From positions 42,898,017-42,962,016 of the forward strand of contig CM042087.1 of the NCBI GenBank assembly GCA_023512835.1: a stretch of 64,000 nt of DNA. The letters run 5' to 3'. Under the pieces are notes generated by a model, which saw only the letters and a program-made list of their open reading frames with translations, did no database searches and had not been told where the DNA came from. The stretch's first letter is position 1, and each line of letters begins with the position of its first letter. The DNA is from Taxillus chinensis. Lineage: Eukaryota; Streptophyta; Magnoliopsida; Santalales; Loranthaceae. The translations under genes and the position numbers were made by a program. Shown in pieces: positions 24,148-36,975 of this stretch.

Positions 24148-27100
24148 TTCCAGATTCTTTAAAAAAAAATAGACACATAGAGTTATTTTTAAGTGTACCT
24201 TATGTTAGTTGTATGATTTTGTGAGATCATATTTTATTTTGATAATTGGGAATGTTGTATAAAATTTGTTGGGAAAATAAGGCCATGTTCAACCTTTGAT
24301 CAATTTATTTTGTTTTGTTTTTGTTTTTGTTTTTGTTTTTTTAACACATTGTCTAATTATTTTTTCTACTCCAATGGGTATTCCTTAGACATTTCCTCTT
24401 AATATGTCGTTAAACACCGAGCTTCTAGTCTGTTTGTAATATTAAATCTGGTGTAGTTCACTCTAGAAATTTAGGGGATGTTTTATTTCCATTTTTGTTT
24501 TAAAATAGGACCTTAATTATAATCTAGGATTTCCTTCGAAATGGCGGGTTGAATTGAGGGGAGCTTGTGTTATTTTTTTCAGTTAGCCTTAAGTGGTGGC
24601 TATGTTTGATAGCTGATCATGGCCATTTTGTCCAGATTTCATAGGAACCTCTAGATTCCAATTTGAATAGTAGTATCTGCATTGGTAAATCATGGCGGCA
24701 TGTAATGATTTTGTATCTTCATATATCATAGAAGGAATGGCTAGGGATGAGTACACGTCGAGAGAGATAGGAATTTGCTAGGAAGGGCAAATGTGTTTGA
24801 CGAAATGAGAGGTGGAGGATGTTGTGACATTGGCTATTTATGTAATGTTTCTTTAGGATACAATCTGAGGATTTTTAACAAACAATAATTTATACTACAA
24901 ATTTAAAAATGATGTTTTGGGAAGTGTTTTATGCCAGACTAAGACTTCACTGAAACTAACGTCCGAGAATTTTTCTCGGGAGTTCTTTGAAAGTCTAGGA
25001 TGAACTGAGTAGAAGCTTTCTCAATGTAATAGTAGCATCCTGTGGTAATATAACCTGTATGCATGAAAATGTTACTTAAATATTCTAATGCACTGGGAGA
25101 GTTATATCAAAGTAATAAAAAAAACAAACAATTGCTTTTTTCAGATGGTATTCACGTGATAATGGGTTATTAAATTTATATGTCTACATTCCTACCCACC
25201 ATTGTGGGGCAACTCCTTGGCATTGGTGGGAAGAATATGTGCTTATTAATGTTTTAGTTTTTTAGTGGGTGAAGTTGGTCAGTTGATGGATCAATATTTG
25301 ATGCCTGCACGCGGCTTAGCAGCACTTACAGTTGTAGGCATCGGCCTTTATGAAACATTAGGAAGTTAAAGTTTAAAATGAAGGCAGTAGAAGTGAAGTG
25401 GTCGATCTGTTACTTCATCTCTATGGCTGTAGAAGTTGTTGAATTCAAATAGACTCTTCCACGTTTCTTCAAATAATTAGTGGATGATACGGTCAGGCTC
25501 ATCAAATTAGAGAGGGCTGGGGTCAAATTTGATTCATCTTTGTATTGTCCTTTAGGAAAAGAAAATAAAGGACATTGTTATTTGCTTGAATGCTTATAAT
25601 TATCATGCAGTTTAACTATAGTGCTTATCCGCTCTGGACTGTCTTTTGTACATTTTTGGGCTGTAGACTTTTATATTGAGGTAATATTTAAGAATATCTT
25701 TAACACTATTTTTTCAGTTTTTTTTTCTATACGTAGTATCATCTGCTATTTATTTGCATAGATCTGGTTTGCCAACAACCAAACTATTTTTGAGGCTTCA
25801 GCTAAGCCGCGTAAAATTGTTTGGATCATAGCTGCGGTGATGAATTGAAGCCATGTTGTTGCCTGCAACCAACGTAGACACCAGAGAGGATGAGCTAAAT
25901 ATCTAAAATTTATAATGTATGATATTAAATAGCAAGTTTTCCCGCTGACTCGCGGAGCTGACATCACTCCCGAGTTTTGGACCCAAAAAATAAATGCTGC
26001 TGAAATGCTTTTTTGTGTCGTCGATTAGCAAACATTTTCTCAGACACTGGGCCACCAAACCACGTGACGTAGCAGCGGAGAAGAGGATCAGGAGGACTGG
26101 CATTGGCTTGTGCTGATAAGGAAAATTAATATTTTATAAATTTATTGAATTTCTAAAAATATGCATCAAAACATCAGTCCGGTAAAGTCACTCTTTTCTC
26201 TCCCTGCCCAGTAATGTCAACCCCCTCTCCCCACCCCCTCTGCCTGCCCGGCATCAACCCCACCCGGCCCCCCCCTAGCGGCCCATCTCCCCCTCTATCT
26301 GGCAACCCCATCTCCGGTAACCCACCCCAGTGAGATGGATCTCACCCCCACTCTTGAGTGAATGATTTACATTTACTATAGCTAAAAGTTAAACTTTTAG
26401 CTTTTGATGAGATAGATGCCAATGCTCTAACAAAACTTGTTATGTTATGTGCTCTCCCATCAATGATCGACTTGCATAAAAAATTGTTCTCTTTGTTAGA
26501 TATATTGAATTTTGGCTAACATGTTAAGTTTTTTTTTTTTTACAACATTTGTCATTTTATGCATTTGATATTAACTGTATGTCAATGCTTTTATGGGTGT
26601 ATTTTTTATATTTTAATTATTTTTTAGTTAAAATTTAGGAAAAAAAAAATCCGTAGTGGAGTTTGAATTGGCCCAGACGTGAAAGTGTGATAAATAGTTG
26701 GGCGGCCCAACAAAAAATTTGAAGGGGAGTGGAGATAGAAAACACATAAACATACATATTTTAATTAATGTTATATATGAGAGGGTAAGAACTGTTGCAG
26801 GTCCATATAAAAAACCCAAGAGTCATCTTAAGGGGACGATCGGTCCTGCTCACCCACATTTCTGTCTACTTAAAATTTTAGTTGTAAATAGTTAGGTTTT
26901 TTATGGAACTGCATCAAGAAAAATGGTATAACTAGACCTGATGTAAAATATTTGACAAAATATTCCACTATATATACAAGAACCATAGGCTTGTTTGATT
27001 TCATTAAAGTTACTGATTTCTGCTCCCATTTCAATTTTGTAAGAAATTGAAAACGAAGAACATGTTTGTTATTTCATCCTATCTCTATAAATTCCCAAGT

Positions 27101-30100
27101 TTATAGGAATGAGAACAATAAATTAATATATTTATTTTTGTAATATTTCTTTCCTTCTTGACATGAACTATTAAAAACCGATTTTCTTACATAATATATA
27201 CCTACCTGTATATTTTATTGTTTTAGTGTTTGTTGATGTAAAAGTTTTCATGGGACCAACCTTTTTCCTAAACAAACTCAAAACAAAATTAAACTTAATT
27301 CTAATCAATATTTTATTGAGTCAAAGTTTCTTTCCTTGTCTTTCCACCTTCCAAAGTTGCTTTAATTTTTCACGCCCGGCCTGTGTTACTTTTTTCTTTA
27401 TTAAAGTTTGTTTTATTTTGGGGTTGCACTTGGTTTAATGGTCGGTGCATTTATCCTTGTTTTGGATTTGAAACTTGTGAGCAACCTTTTAGAAAAGCTA
27501 TATTTATTAGAATAAGACTTTCCAAATATGTTCCTATTAAGAAAAATTGTTTTGCCAGTAGCAAATGTGGATGTAGGGTTACAGTGATGATAATGTTGTC
27601 ATGCAAGTTAATCCTATAAGTGAGCAAGTCGATTCATTAAGCGAGTGACGAAAATCATCTCTCGCATGCTCCTTGGCTCACCTCTGCTTAGGTAAGGAAA
27701 CCTGTGGATTAGATATGATTTTTTTTAAAGCTTGTATTTTGTTTAAATTTAGATGAATTCTAAATCATGGCTTTGCTGTTGAATCCCAAATCCCGATTCA
27801 TGGGTAACAAAGGCTATTGCTTCAGATTTTAGATGAAGTTTTCAAATGTGTTCTGGGTTTTTACTCTAAAAATTATCTAACGAGTTTCTGTTGAAAAAAA
27901 TTAAATTTGATTATATATAAATATGAAAAAACGAATAATTTAAAAAATAAAATAAAATAACTATTGGAGTTGTATTAAAAAAAATTATTAGCAAAAGAAA
28001 TTTGGTAGGATTGGATGTTAGAGTAGGCATTTTGTCATTACATTATATTGTATGTTTTTACGCTTTTATTTTCATGCTTGCTATTACCATATATTTTCTT
28101 TGGGATCCTAACTAAAAGTTATTTTGGGTTCATGCATTTAAATTCGCATTAATGGTATGAGCTGGTTTGGCCTCATTAAGTTGATTTTACTAAAAACAAT
28201 TAAAATTATAATATTAATACGCATGATCATTTAATCATTCAAGCAAACATATTAATCTTTAAAGATTTTATATATATATATATATAAACAAATTCTTTTC
28301 TAAAGTAATTAATCTAATAATTTAAAAATCCTTGTAAAAGAGCAATGGCCCAAGATTTTTTTAAGTTCAGATCTAAAAAAGTTTATTTTAGTGCATTTTT
28401 TAAAAGCAAAAAGCAAAAAAAATCTATTGAGCTAAAAATTATATTTAATGCATTAAATAAATTATTAATAAAAAAAAATTAAATATAACTTAAAATGTCA
28501 TCTTATCAAATAATGTTAATTTCTACCTCTATTTCATTCCTCTGCGTGAGTAGCCGCACCGCCTCCTGCCTCCCTCCCTCCCTACCCCGTTGTGCCGTCA
28601 CCTGCCTTTCTCCCTCCCCCCGTCGCGCCGCCCCCTTGCCTCACCCCCCCCCCCCCCCCCTACACACCCAGAGTCTAATTTGCAATTCAGTTCCTATTTT
28701 AAATATATATATTTAAATGTTTTAAATTTAAAATTTGCAGAAAGCTCAATTATGGTTGGGTTAATTTAAAAATAGCCCTAATTAAATATAGGAGTAGGGT
28801 GGCAGCCCTACGTGCCATTTACGCATACTGATGCCGCGAGTGCCACCACCCCCCTGCGTGATAACCTGACAAACCCACTCCATATTTCTCAGTCTGCGGT
28901 CCTCCTCGCCCTGCGGAGTGGGTGGAACAGACATATACATGCATGCAGATTTTGACCAATGTTTTATTAATGTGTTTTCATGCACCGACAGCTTCCCCGT
29001 GCCGGATTTGACAACTCCATGTACTTGAATTCGACCTGCGTGCTGCTGTTGACCGTCATGGTCTACTTTCATATTTCAAAACATATGATATGAAACAAAA
29101 TTATTTTATAAAATTTATATTAAAATATAATAAAATTGAAATTTAAAATTTAAAAATACTTCTTTTGCAAGGGCGGTGTCAGAGCACTTTTTTTTTTTTT
29201 TTTGCTTTTTCTCATCGGTGAGAATTATCTGCCTGCCCAGTTACCAATGCATTTTAAATTATGTAGCAGCAGCAGGCGAGGCGCGGGACTTAAAACCCAT
29301 TAACGCTGCGCGTGAACTCTAACTCGCCCATGCACGGGACCGGAGTAAAACTTTAAAACCCATTCGGATTTCGGAGGGATGGGTTGATTTATTTCGGACG
29401 TTATTAGAGAGGGTAACGGGGCGGGTCGGGATCTGATAATGGGTGATCCAAACTTGTCCTGGATGAGTTCGGGGCAGGACAAATGAGTGAGGCGGGTCAG
29501 GACGGGTCGGATATTTAAAGACAAAATTATTAAAAATATGTTAAATTGTCGGGCCGGGTCAGGTGGCCAATACCCGTGACCGCCCCGTTATCTCATCAGG
29601 GCAGCAGGGAAAAATAGCTCCGGGCGGGGCGGGGCGGGTCAGAATTGCCATCCCTAGACGTTATCGGTATTTATTTTAAAATCAATCATAGATTGAATTT
29701 TTATATAATATATAATTATGACTGTAAAATTTAAAAGCGATCTGACAGTTAAATTTTGTATAAATTGAATTAAAAAAATTTAAATTTTAATAAATTAAAA
29801 TTTATTTATTTATTTTCATATTTTTTCTAATTAAATTTATATAAAAATTAACCGTTAGATCATTTTTAAATTTGACAGGTATGATATATATTACGTAAAC
29901 ATTCAATCTAACGATTGATGTTTGTAACAAATATCGATAAAATTAAAAATAAGTCAGCTTACCACAGTGGTATTGTTTATGGTATTAGTTTTTAAAAAAT
30001 AAAAATGAGTTTAATAAATTTAAAATTATTTATGAATAGTATAAATTTATGATTATAAAATATTTTTGAAAAAATTTAGTAAATTATTTTAAAAAAATAA

Positions 30101-30721
30101 TTCGCTCATTCTCCCTGTGGCATCATTCTAGATGTCGCCTTTTGCCCTTCGGTCATTCGCTCGTTTGCTTGAAACTGCTGCAACCGCCCCACGCCTCCGC
30201 CCTTTTTTTTTTCCCCTGCGTCATGCACTTTATTCATACTGTATGATTTTTTTATATTTATATATTTTATTAATGTTTATTTTTTAAAAAAAATATTAGA
30301 TTAAATATTTATGTAATATTGTTATGTTGGTAAAATTTCATAATAATTTTATGATTAATTATTAATTTATTTATCTTTTCAGTTTTTTCAGGTAAACTTG
30401 TATAAAAAGTAATCATTTTAAATTGTACAGGTACAATAAATAATATATATAAACATTTAATTTTAAAATAAAATATCAATAAAATACTATGATTTTTTTT
30501 TACAATGCGAATAAAGTGCATGTCCCACGGAATCCAAACTACTCCATCACCCGCCATCCTCATTCTCTGTTCACACCTTATCTCTATCAATTAATACATA
30601 TCTTCTCTCTCTGTCTTTTCACTTGTTTTTTTTTTCTTTTTTGTTAAATTGGCAACTACAAGTAAACGTCGGTATTGGTACGAGCATAGCTTGCTTGATC
30701 CGACCACGTGTGGATGCGAGT
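24148..30721. other. Long spacer between the small gene and the AHL gene
   Basis: No gene is supported in about 6.5 kb. The first kilobase (24150-25500) is less AT-biased and may include 3' UTR. C-rich, non-coding islands occur at 26200-26340 and 28550-28670. A degenerate block of GGGTCGGG/GGCGGGG words at 29380-29660 ends in GGGGCGGGTCAGAATTGCCATCCCTA-like sequence, a repeat type common in plant genomes. A poly-C run lies at 28646-28660. Several ORFs of 60-96 codons have no recognisable domain. Confidence 0.5.
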
Positions 30722-31489
30722 ATGGCTGACTATGATCAGCATGAGGTGAACACAACAAACCAAGCTCTCACTCCTCCTGGCTACCACCATCGCCACGGAG
30801 GCGAAGCCCCATCCAGCAGCTCCGGCGGCGGCGAGGATGCTTCCAACTCCACTCGCCGCCCCCGCCCCCGCGGGCGGCCTCCAGGTTCCAAAAACAAGCC
30901 CAAGCCTCCCATCATTGTCACGCGCGACAGCGCCAACTCCCTCCGCTCCCACCTCCTCGAGGTCGCCGCCGCCGCGGACGTCGTCCATGCACTCTCTACC
31001 TACGCCCTCCGCCGCGGGAGAGGGGTCTCCATCCTCAGCGGGAGCGGCGCCGTGGAAAACGTCACGCTGCGTCAGCCGGCGGCTCCCGCGGGCGGCAGCG
31101 TGATGACGCTGCACGGCCGGTTCGAGATACTGTCGCTTTCGGGGACGGTGCTTCCGCCGCCGGCGCCACCGGAGGCGGGGAGGCTGTCGATATTCTTGGG
31201 GGGGCCGCAGGGGCAGGTGATCGGGGGTTGCGTGGTGGGTCCGCTGGTGGCGTCGGGTGGCCCCGTGGTGTTGGTGGCGGCGTCTTTCGCGAATGCCATG
31301 TACGAGAGGTTGGCGTCGGAAGAAGAGGAGGAAGAGGATGGCGCGGCTACGGCGGCGGCGGCGGCAGCAGCAGCGTCGCCGTCATCCGGCGTCACCCGGG
31401 TTGGGTTTTCTTTGCTTAACGTTGAAGGACATGCAGGCTCGGACATGTTTGGTTGGGGTGGAAATGTTGGTCCGAGGCCTCCATTTTGA
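30722..31489 (+). CDS. AHL: AT-hook motif nuclear-localized (AHL) protein, 255 aa, intronless
   Basis: AHL proteins bind AT-rich DNA in the minor groove and form trimers through the PPC domain. They act in the nucleus on growth, flowering and hormone genes. The single AT-hook is at about residues 46-61 (core PRGRPPG followed by SKNKPKPP, the type I form) and runs straight into [14 protein letters not shown], the usual start of the PPC/DUF296 domain, which spans about residues 63-205 with [15 protein letters not shown] and [10 protein letters not shown]. One AT-hook, a type I motif and no intron fit the clade A AHLs. The N terminus is Ser/Gly/His rich; the tail has a Glu run and an Ala run before a short VGPRPPF end. 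The frame is open upstream to 30623, but the first ATG is at 30722. Coding GC is far above the flanks. Confidence 0.92.
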   Translation: MADYDQHEVNTTNQALTPPGYHHRHGGEAPSSSSGGGEDASNSTRRPRPRGRPPGSKNKPKPPIIVTRDSANSLRSHLLEVAAAADVVHALSTYALRRGRGVSILSGSGAVENVTLRQPAAPAGGSVMTLHGRFEILSLSGTVLPPPAPPEAGRLSIFLGGPQGQVIGGCVVGPLVASGGPVVLVAASFANAMYERLASEEEEEEDGAATAAAAAAAASPSSGVTRVGFSLLNVEGHAGSDMFGWGGNVGPRPPF

Positions 31490-33414
31490 TCAAAAAAAAA
31501 TAAAAATAAAAATAAAAATCCAGATTGTTAGAAAGAGAGAAAAGTATATGCAGGTGACCTTAATTAAATCTAACTGGCTGGGATGACAAGTTCATCTACT
31601 TACTTCTGTTTCTTTATTCCTGTATGTATAACCAGTCCAGGCAGGCTTGTACGGATCACATGGCTAAATCATAGCCTAAACCCCCCCTTTTTTTGACACG
31701 AGATCGATTGTTTTTGGTTGCTTTGGCGTACTCTTTTTAAGTTTCTTTTCATGCCCTTTAATTTATTTGTGAGAGATTTGCCATAAAACTAAACTTAAAT
31801 TTATTCCTAGTAGTAGTAGCATCGTCCCTGTCATTTGCTTGATAAAAATGAATGTAAATTTAAAATTTAATGGAGATTGAAATGGGTAAAATATTAAATG
31901 CGCAGCTTTAAATATGTCAGTTAAATTTGTTGTTGTATATTTATTATTATTGCAGAAATAATTAATATATAACATTAAATGTACCCTTCTCATTTCTAGA
32001 TCAATAAAATAATAATTAAAATTTTTATTTCATGTCTTTCACATGACGTTTAATTTTTCTATTAAAATAATAATAATTTTTTATAAATATTTGATATTGG
32101 CTTACGGAAAGCATTTTTAATTTTATCAAGCTAGAATAAATAATTAAAAATAATTTTAATTTAATGCAAGTATTATTTTAATTAATTGTACTCTTGTGCT
32201 ACATCATCAATATTTTGGTGCACTTTTGCGGTAGAGTTGCATTGTTCCTATGCTAACATGGCTCCAATTGTAACACATATAAGGTCGAAAATTTTGTTTA
32301 TTCCAGTTTTATTCAATTGTAACTAGTGATTATTAGTTATCAGTTTTATTTATAACAAAGAATAAGGTTGTAATTTCTATTTGTACCATTTGCCTTTCCA
32401 CATCTCATGCAGTGGCCAATTTAGTTTGAATATTTTCTCTAAAACTTGATCTCATAACCCTTAAGTATAAATTGTTTATTTTTTGTAAAGTTCATCACAA
32501 AATGTGCCTATTTTATAATATCGATCGGTCAATGCACCCTTGAGGTACCTCTATTTGTGAGGGATAACAAAAAACCATAAGATTAAAGAGTTAGAGGTCA
32601 GAGAAATCATATGATGGGTGACTTTTAAAAAGACTATACCATTGGATAATAATACGACCCGAGCCTCTATTAAGATAATGTCACCACATAGGAGTGAAAG
32701 TCAATGGGAGAGTGGGGGATGGGTAAAATAATAATAATGTCGTCAATGCCATTATTTTAACAACTACTACTATCAAATGATTAGTTACTATTGTCATAGT
32801 TATAATAACTAATTTAGTTTTCTAACTATTATTTCCAATAACTAATTTTCATAGTTAAGCTTTGGTAAAGTAATTCATTTTATGGTCGTATGAATAAGTA
32901 TTTTTAACATATATTTAATATTTTATTTAAAAATTCATAGATTTTACATAACATATATGCAAGACATTTCTAGATAAGTGCCTTCGTTGTAACCAACCTA
33001 ATTATCGATCTAATGATTGCCCCAATAAAAGAACCATTAACATTATAGATATTAAATCTCATCATTGTATGTAAAATTTGAGTAATTCTTATCTTAAAAT
33101 TTGGCATTTAATAAATTTTTTAACTAAGATAAGTCTATTTTATAATTAACATGATTTAACCTAAGTAAATTTATAAAAACATTTGATTATTTTAATATGA
33201 GGGAAACCTGTGTTTGATATGTTTTAATATGAGTGATATCAAACAATATGACTAAAAACCTTGCAATTTTGGAAGTGATTGAACAGCAACAAATCCATAT
33301 TCTTCTGTGCAGTGAAATCCAAAACAAATAAAACGTGATACGTTTGATATGTTTTTTAAACAATTTTTTTCACCCGTATGAACCCGTGTCCTATTTAATT
33401 TTACGTAGCCATTA
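31490..33414. other. AHL 3' flank and AT-rich spacer
   Basis: The 3' end of the AHL gene is followed by A-rich sequence with (AAAAT)n-like units at about 31491-31519. No further coding frame, RNA gene or clear transposon is visible before copy B of the 740-bp element. Confidence 0.5.
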
Positions 33415-34165
33415 GGTGCTACCCGCCATAGCGGAAGTGAAATTGATCTATTACCATATCCTACTTCTACCTAGACAGATAATAAAATTTTAAAATCGTA
33501 CCTCGCCTTATGTGTAGGCGGGGCAGGGTATCCCATCCTATAGCGGGAGAAGCTTCATCCGCCCACACCCTACTATCGGCTTTTATTGATTTCTCTTTTA
33601 AGACAATTTTGCCTTTTAGAGGCTCAACGAAGCAGCTGATAGGAATAATACGGGTCATATCAGGGGCGAAATCAACCTATTACCGCCTCATGTTCTTGCT
33701 TAGGCAGTAGATTAAATTTTAAGATTGTATCACATTACATATATAAGCGTGACACGATATATCGTTCTTTAATATGTCTGCGAATGAGGTTCGATTTACC
33801 CGCATCTTGTTATCGCTTTTTATTATATCTGTCAATATCTTTGACTTAAATTAAATTTCTACATTATTTTTAATCAAAAATTTATTAAAAATAATTTAAT
33901 TTTATAATAATAAATATTTACAAAAATATCAAAAATTTTAAATAATAGTTAAATAATAATATTTAAAATATTATAAAACTATAAATAAATATTATTAAAA
34001 TTAGTTTGAGTAGAATACTCCACTATCTATTATCGCTTTTCGTCCTCACCTGAAGTGGGGTGTTAAGTTTAAATATCGCACCCCGCTCTTGGGGATAACT
34101 CGCCCTATATGGCGAGAGCAAAGCGGATAGCGGGTAGAATAACGGGAGCAGTTATCCGTCCCCAC
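33415..34165 (-). repeat. Copy B of the ~740-bp interspersed element, inverted
   Basis: The minus strand of this segment aligns along its length with 8290-9030. The head on the minus strand reads TAGGGGTGGGGACGGATAAC, the middle has AAAAAGCGATAACAAGATGC and AAAATTTAATCTACTGCC, and the tail ends near GGCGGGTAGCACCTAATGGC. CGTAG occurs just outside or at each edge in inverted form (5' CGTAGCC, 3' CCACTACG), which may be part of the terminus. A 63-codon frame (33467-33658) is shared in broken form with copy A (ADEASPA, PRLH-RR, FYY), but neither is a full gene. Confidence 0.7.
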
Positions 34166-36821
34166 CCCTAGCCACTACGCTATCCTCGTGGGCGGTAATT
34201 GTTTGCTATTGATCTGATGTAAAAGGCGATTAGTCTCACAAAAGTTTTAATTAATTTGGAGAAGTAGGAGCCTGTAGGCAACGAATCCCGCCACAAGTGG
34301 CCAGCGCAGTGCCAGTGCCACTGCCAGCTTGTGGGGGTTATCCACAGTGAATTTAAACCAATGGTTTAACAAGAGGATGAGAGGCCCGAGCAACCGCATC
34401 AATGGTAGTGGTGTCAGGTGCGTGGCGGTGATGGGCCGGAGGAGCAATAAGATAAAATAGGATTTAAGCAGAGTAATGAACGGTGCAATTAAATTATTGA
34501 TTGTTTTAAACGGATTATTTTTTTTTAATTATAATTTTATTAGTAAAACGACGGAACGTAATACCTATGAATAGTAAGCATCATATAAAATAATAAACAA
34601 TAGCTTATTTATTTATAAAATAGTAAAATAAATAATAAATAGGGAGCATAATCATAACTCCTGACGAGCTAGTAGCATCATTAATGTACATGCAGGTTTT
34701 AGCTGGCAAAATCGCAATCACTTTAAAATTCAACTACTTTTTCCTGTACAACTATAAATAATTAAATATCATTAACATTCAAAGTAAAATTTAGATCGAG
34801 AAAGGAAAAAAAAATCAGGAATAAATAATTTATGAAAAAGACACGTTATTCATAAAAAAAACGCAAGGGACAAAATTGAGGTGTCTCGGACCCGGTCCAG
34901 AGCCGTGTTGGACTGACCGTTCGGCTTATAGCGGGAAACGGGCACACGGCGCTCGCCGCCGAAGTTGGGCAAACCTACCAGTCCCCATGCTCGTTTTGGC
35001 TAATATAGTATAATATAATATAATATAACACGACATGTCACATTAAGGAGCATAGTTAACGAATATAAAACAACATTAAAAGAACAACCAAGTCACGTCG
35101 AGAAAGAATCTGAGTCTCGCTGTCCGCACTAATCTCCGATTTATACTGTGATGATGTCTGATCTGATGTGAGCGACCCAGCCAGCGGGGCCCACTGTCTC
35201 GCTTATTTTGTGGTAATAAAAATTAATTAAAGACGTGTTCGAAATTGATGATAGCGCGGAATAGTAGTTGGCGAGGAGGATTTCATATGCACAATGTGGT
35301 TGTGGTTCGCGCAATCATTAATAATCTATAACACACCCACACACACACGCACATATATATATAATGTGATAAACTGATAATGGAAGGCCTGCAATAACCT
35401 AAATGAGTCATCTTCCACGTCTCCACTCCACTCCCCACCCCACCTACGACGCATCCGGTCGGGGAAAATTAATAACGTTTTTTTGGGTTTCGTTTATTAT
35501 TATAATTATTGTTATTATTTAAAATCATACTATAATTTAATGACAGGGTGGGACTAAAATCACATAAAAACAGAGCAGGGGAATTGCAATGGACCGAGCC
35601 GTCTTTTCATGAGAGACGTCTCACCCATCCCTACTTGGGAGTTCAAGATCAAAACGTGGAGTACTTGGAGTTTTTGAGAACCCACTCAGCTCGCCCCGGT
35701 TGTGTTTGTTTTTGTTTATATCTGAACCGGCATTGATCAGGAAGGACAACACCACGCACGTACGTGCATCTGAACACAGAAACAGAGACGACAGATCGCT
35801 TTGTCTGTAGATAACCCTGGTACGATCGAGTTTGCCGTGTGCTTCGTGTGTTTTATGTATCCATGGGCGTTTGGTCGTGTGGAGATGAGTTTGGATGTTC
35901 ATTTTCTTTCCGCTACTGCGCTACCTAGATAGTTTAATTTAATTTAATTTAATTAACGTGAGACCACAGAACACAACCAATGGTAGTAGATAGGTAGGTG
36001 GAGACATGGAGTCGTGGGAAACTTTGCTTCTCTGCAGTCAATATGTAGCATGAAATCAGCCCATGCATCATTATAAAGAGACAGGATGATGCGTTATAGA
36101 AGTCATGGGTTGGTTTGTTCAGTTCCTCTAGGTTTCTAATCTTGGTAGTCATGTTCTTCTTCTTCTTTTTTTTTGTGTGGTTTGTTTGTTTGTTTGTTTT
36201 TTCTTTCATTCATGTTCTATTTCCATTTCTCGGACATTAAGGGAGGTGGGTCGACGCTCTTCACCTAATAAGATCAGATTCACGTAACTTTGGGCAATGG
36301 TTTCATGATCCAATCTCATAATGTGTGAGAGAAAAAAAAGCAGAAAAAAATTGTTATCCATACATGATTGATTGAGCATGTCTCATAACCGTGGGCGGTT
36401 TAATATTTTTTCTAAGTTCATTTGCCTTTTGGAAAAATAAAATAAAAATACACGAGGCTTACCTCACCTCATCAAAAGTCACGACAATCAAGAACTCTAC
36501 GTAATCGTTTATGTTCTTAACTTTTATCCAAAGCATATGATTTGAAGTTACTACTCTCCCAAGTGAGAAACTCCTCACCTCCCTTACATATATGCTTTTA
36601 TAAGAGTTGAAGTTTTGTTTCCCATTCTTTCCATTAATAATAGCACTAACAGTGAGGTGATCTTGGGTGTGAGTTCATTTGCTCCCTAAAGAAAATTAAA
36701 AGATTTTTGTGGTTTGGATAATTGTATACAAAAAATCAAGAAGCCTAGGGACTTTATATATATTGCCCTGGTCACTTGCAGTTACATAGCAGGCCCTGCT
36801 TGTTCCCTTCTGACAGCCTTG
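34166..36821. other. Upstream region of the PILS gene
   Basis: GC-richer islands lie at 34250-34440, 34870-35000 and 35090-35230, with a compound (CA)n/(TA)n near 35335-35362. A TTTATAA string near 36598 and a possible acceptor TTGCAG near 36780 suggest that the PILS transcript starts or is spliced here, but no 5' UTR structure can be proved. I see no protein-coding gene. Confidence 0.4.
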
Positions 36822-36822
36822 T

Positions 36823-36975
36823 ATGAGAAGAAGATTACTCCAGGTTGTGAAGCAATTCCAGCATGAATCTTTTAGATCTCTTTGTGGCTGCCTCAATGCC
36901 AGTCTTGAAGGTTTTGTTAGTCACCGCACTTGGTTCATTTCTTGCGATGGACCATGTCAACATCTTGGGGGATGA
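36823..36975 (+). other. Overlapping upstream ORF in front of PILS
   Basis: An ATG at 36823 opens a 50-codon frame that overlaps the PILS start (36863) out of frame and stops with TGA at 36973-36975. Its start context is weak (T at -3), whereas the PILS ATG has A at -3. If this exon is transcribed, ribosomes initiating here would miss the main start. Confidence 0.5.

Noticed and set aside
30656..31446. ORFs antisense to the AHL gene
   Set aside because: Shadows of the GC-rich AHL frame; the AT-hook and PPC domain fix the plus strand as coding.
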